From Dillenia suffruticosa (lineage: Eukaryota > Streptophyta > Magnoliopsida > Dilleniales > Dilleniaceae), in the NCBI GenBank assembly GCA_033439265.1, contig JAVTVX010000002.1, positions 17,635,674 through 17,699,673 on the forward strand: DNA of 64,000 bases, read 5' to 3'. Made by a program: the position numbers and the translations under genes. Below are positions 62,174 through 64,000 of this stretch, in pieces (positions within the stretch are counted from its first letter, which is position 1; each line of letters begins with the position of its first letter). Below the pieces are notes generated by a model, which was given only the letters and a program-made list of their open reading frames with translations, made no database searches and was not told the origin of the DNA.

Positions 62174-62380
62174 TTAGGGGCTGCAGATAGTTGATTGGGG
62201 TTTTGTTAGAGGCCATTGGCCCAAATGCAATACTCTTGTCTTCAGATTGTAATTATTTTTGTAGGGCTTAATTTCCTTACCAGTCTTCTGCGCATCTGAA
62301 AGGCTATTGATTGGGTATGAATTTGCAAAATGTCCCTTAGAAATAACAGTATAATCTATATCCGACGAGCTGCGCTTCAT
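62174..62380 (-). CDS. Hypothetical 68-codon frame, possible first exon
   Basis: Not recognised. Minus strand, begins with ATG (M-K-R-S-S-S-D-I-D-Y-T-V-I-S-K-G-H-F-A-N-S). A plausible donor, ACTG|GTAAGG, occurs after about 34 codons (S-L-S-D-A-Q-K-T), so it may be the first exon of a gene, but no matching downstream exon was found towards HEMC. The composition is more gene-like than neighbouring frames. Could equally be chance. Confidence 0.25.
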   Translation of the reverse strand: MKRSSSDIDYTVISKGHFANSYPINSLSDAQKTGKEIKPYKNNYNLKTRVLHLGQWPLTKPQSTICSP

Positions 62381-62399
62381 TTCTCTTGCTTTCTTTAGT

Positions 62400-64000
62400 T
62401 ATTCGCTTGGGAAAAATGCTAATTATGTTGTAAAGAGTTTATGGGAGGAGGGCGAATGCTCCGGTAGAAAATTTTGCACAAATCATGCAAGTCTTTTTTT
62501 TTTTTTTTTCTTTTCTAAGTGGGATATTTTTGAGTGGAAACATATATGAAAAACTAAGGCCACGTTCAGAAAAATTAAGCACGACTCTCGATCGTAGTTA
62601 TTATTATTTTTTATGATAATATATTTCAATTAAAATAAAAAATGTTTAGGAAGAATTCAAAAATGGAATGCAACTCCAATTTTTTAGGAAAACTTAGAAA
62701 AGATTTCTGGAATATTCTAAAAAAAAAGGAGTCTGTTAAAATGTGAAATTATCGGAAAAAAATTAGTATTAAAAATTATTGAATATAAATAGGCTAATAA
62801 TATCAAGAACATGTTGTGATATAGCAGATAATTATTTCAATTATAAAATCTATGTCACGTTATTTTTATTAGTTTTAATTTTAACTTTTGTTTCATTCAT
62901 TTACTATTAGCATTACTAAGACACAAATATTTGATGGTCAAGGACAATACCAAAAATAGCATCGAAGTACTCAATTTTCTTTTTTATTTGTAAGGTTAAG
63001 AAAATAAGTGAAATTTTAATATTTTTAAGAAGTGTATCTTATTACCAAGTGATGTTCATGATAAATTAGTAGTAAAATAGGTAATACAACTATTACTACC
63101 TGGTTCAAGGAAGGATATATTAGTAATCAAAGATTTTATTATATTCCATGAATCTCAATCGTGTTCATCGGGGACCAGACATCCTTAAACACAAAGGAAT
63201 AATTAAAACCATTAGAGTAACAATGCCCTCTCTCCTGAAACTTCTCATTTTTTTTTTGTGTTTTTCTTTCCAAAAACTTTTAAATTCATTTATAAATATA
63301 AAGTTTACCGTTTTAATTTTTAGATTTTATAGAGTGCAGATGGAAGCTTAAATGACTGTGACAATATCTTCTTAAAAATCACAAAATTTAAGGCTTTTCT
63401 GTTTTTTCACTGAAATTAAAAAAAAAATTATAAAATATTCTGTGTAAAATTAGTGCAACAAGTAATAATTATATTACAATACTAAGTTTTTACTCTCAAA
63501 AGCCGTTTGCGATGAATTTTTGTCCAAATTTCATTGTTCTCCAGCATCGCATTTTTTTTTTTTTTTGGGAAGTGTTGGTTTGTAAAGTTCCAGGCACAGA
63601 TTACAAAAATGAGAGAGAGAGAGAGAGAGAGAGGGAAAGTGGATTGTGTCTTTTTACTATAGGATGAATCGGTCTATTTACTCAAATCGGATTAAGTGTG
63701 TTTTAGCATTTCATGCAGGGACAGAACAATTATTTAATTTAGGTCCAAACCATGCAATTTTGATTCAGAATTTTTTACCGTAAGAAAGATGAGGATAACA
63801 ACTAGAGAGAAAAAAGGAGAGAAAGAAAAGATTGCCAGTGGAGAGAACGAGAATAAAGACTTTCGCGACACGCAAGAGAAAAAAGAGAGAAAAAAGAGAG
63901 AAGAAAAAGAGATGTTACTGAGAGTAAAAGAAGAGAGAGAAGGGCAACTAAGATGAGTATATTGTCCAATAATGCGAGGAAATAATAAAACATCGTTGGA
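62400..64000. other. AT-rich terminal region, no gene seen
   Basis: Contains poly(T) near 62493-62508 and 63551-63565, a GA run at 63611-63632 and a strongly purine-rich strand at 63790-63950. The latter could be a GA-rich leader of a gene lying beyond the window; nothing more can be said. Confidence 0.55.

Overview
This is a piece of a eudicot plant nuclear genome, probably a woody or repeat-rich species. The evidence is intron-rich plant-type genes (SAUR, SR45, eL27, CYSTM, chloroplast-type hydroxymethylbilane synthase), very AT-rich spacers, long CT/GA microsatellites, and copia, LINE, hAT, Mutator-like and SINE elements. Nothing bacterial or organellar is present.

Layout. 0-3.3 kb: an intact SAUR gene, then a decayed YceD/DUF177-like gene whose second intron holds a large AT-rich array. 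3.6-7.5 kb: a copia reverse-transcriptase scrap followed by the 3' half of a NARROW LEAF 1-type (trypsin-like) gene. That gene is frameshifted and interrupted by a 944-bp foldback Mutator-like element with a 9-bp target duplication. 9.1-17 kb: a tandem duplication of an unidentified sequence. The first copy was hit by a complete LTR copia element (9637-14480) and the second by a MITE-like element, so each copy preserves the empty site of the other. 18.4-33 kb: an intact 12-exon SR45 (RNPS1-type splicing factor) gene with giant introns full of LINE debris. 36.2 kb: intronless ribosomal protein eL27 with a telo-box and site II promoter motifs. 39.2-42.8 kb: a decayed LINE with an RNase H domain and a poly(A) tail. 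44.8-48 kb: a tandem pair of minus-strand CYSTM genes, one apparently intact and one that has lost its splice acceptor; a tRNA-like SINE lies between them. 50.2-53.9 kb: a full-length but decayed hAT transposon with a perfect 8-bp target duplication. 54.6-61.1 kb: a minus-strand, intron-containing HEMC copy with all splice sites kept but several reading-frame lesions. 61.8-62.0 kb: a second SINE.

Genes that look functional are SAUR, SR45, eL27 and the distal CYSTM copy. They are unrelated in role (auxin-responsive growth, pre-mRNA splicing, translation, stress-linked membrane-anchored peptide), as expected for plant gene order; there is no operon-like logic. The main theme is gene decay beside transposons: YceD-like, NAL1-like, HEMC and one CYSTM copy all carry specific, locatable lesions. 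Because several lesions are single- or double-base indels, assembly error has to be excluded before calling them biological.

I did not find a convincing new biological system. The most unusual object is the nested-palindrome, GA-rich foldback element at 5130-6073. All comparisons to gene families are from memory of the families; no database search was run.
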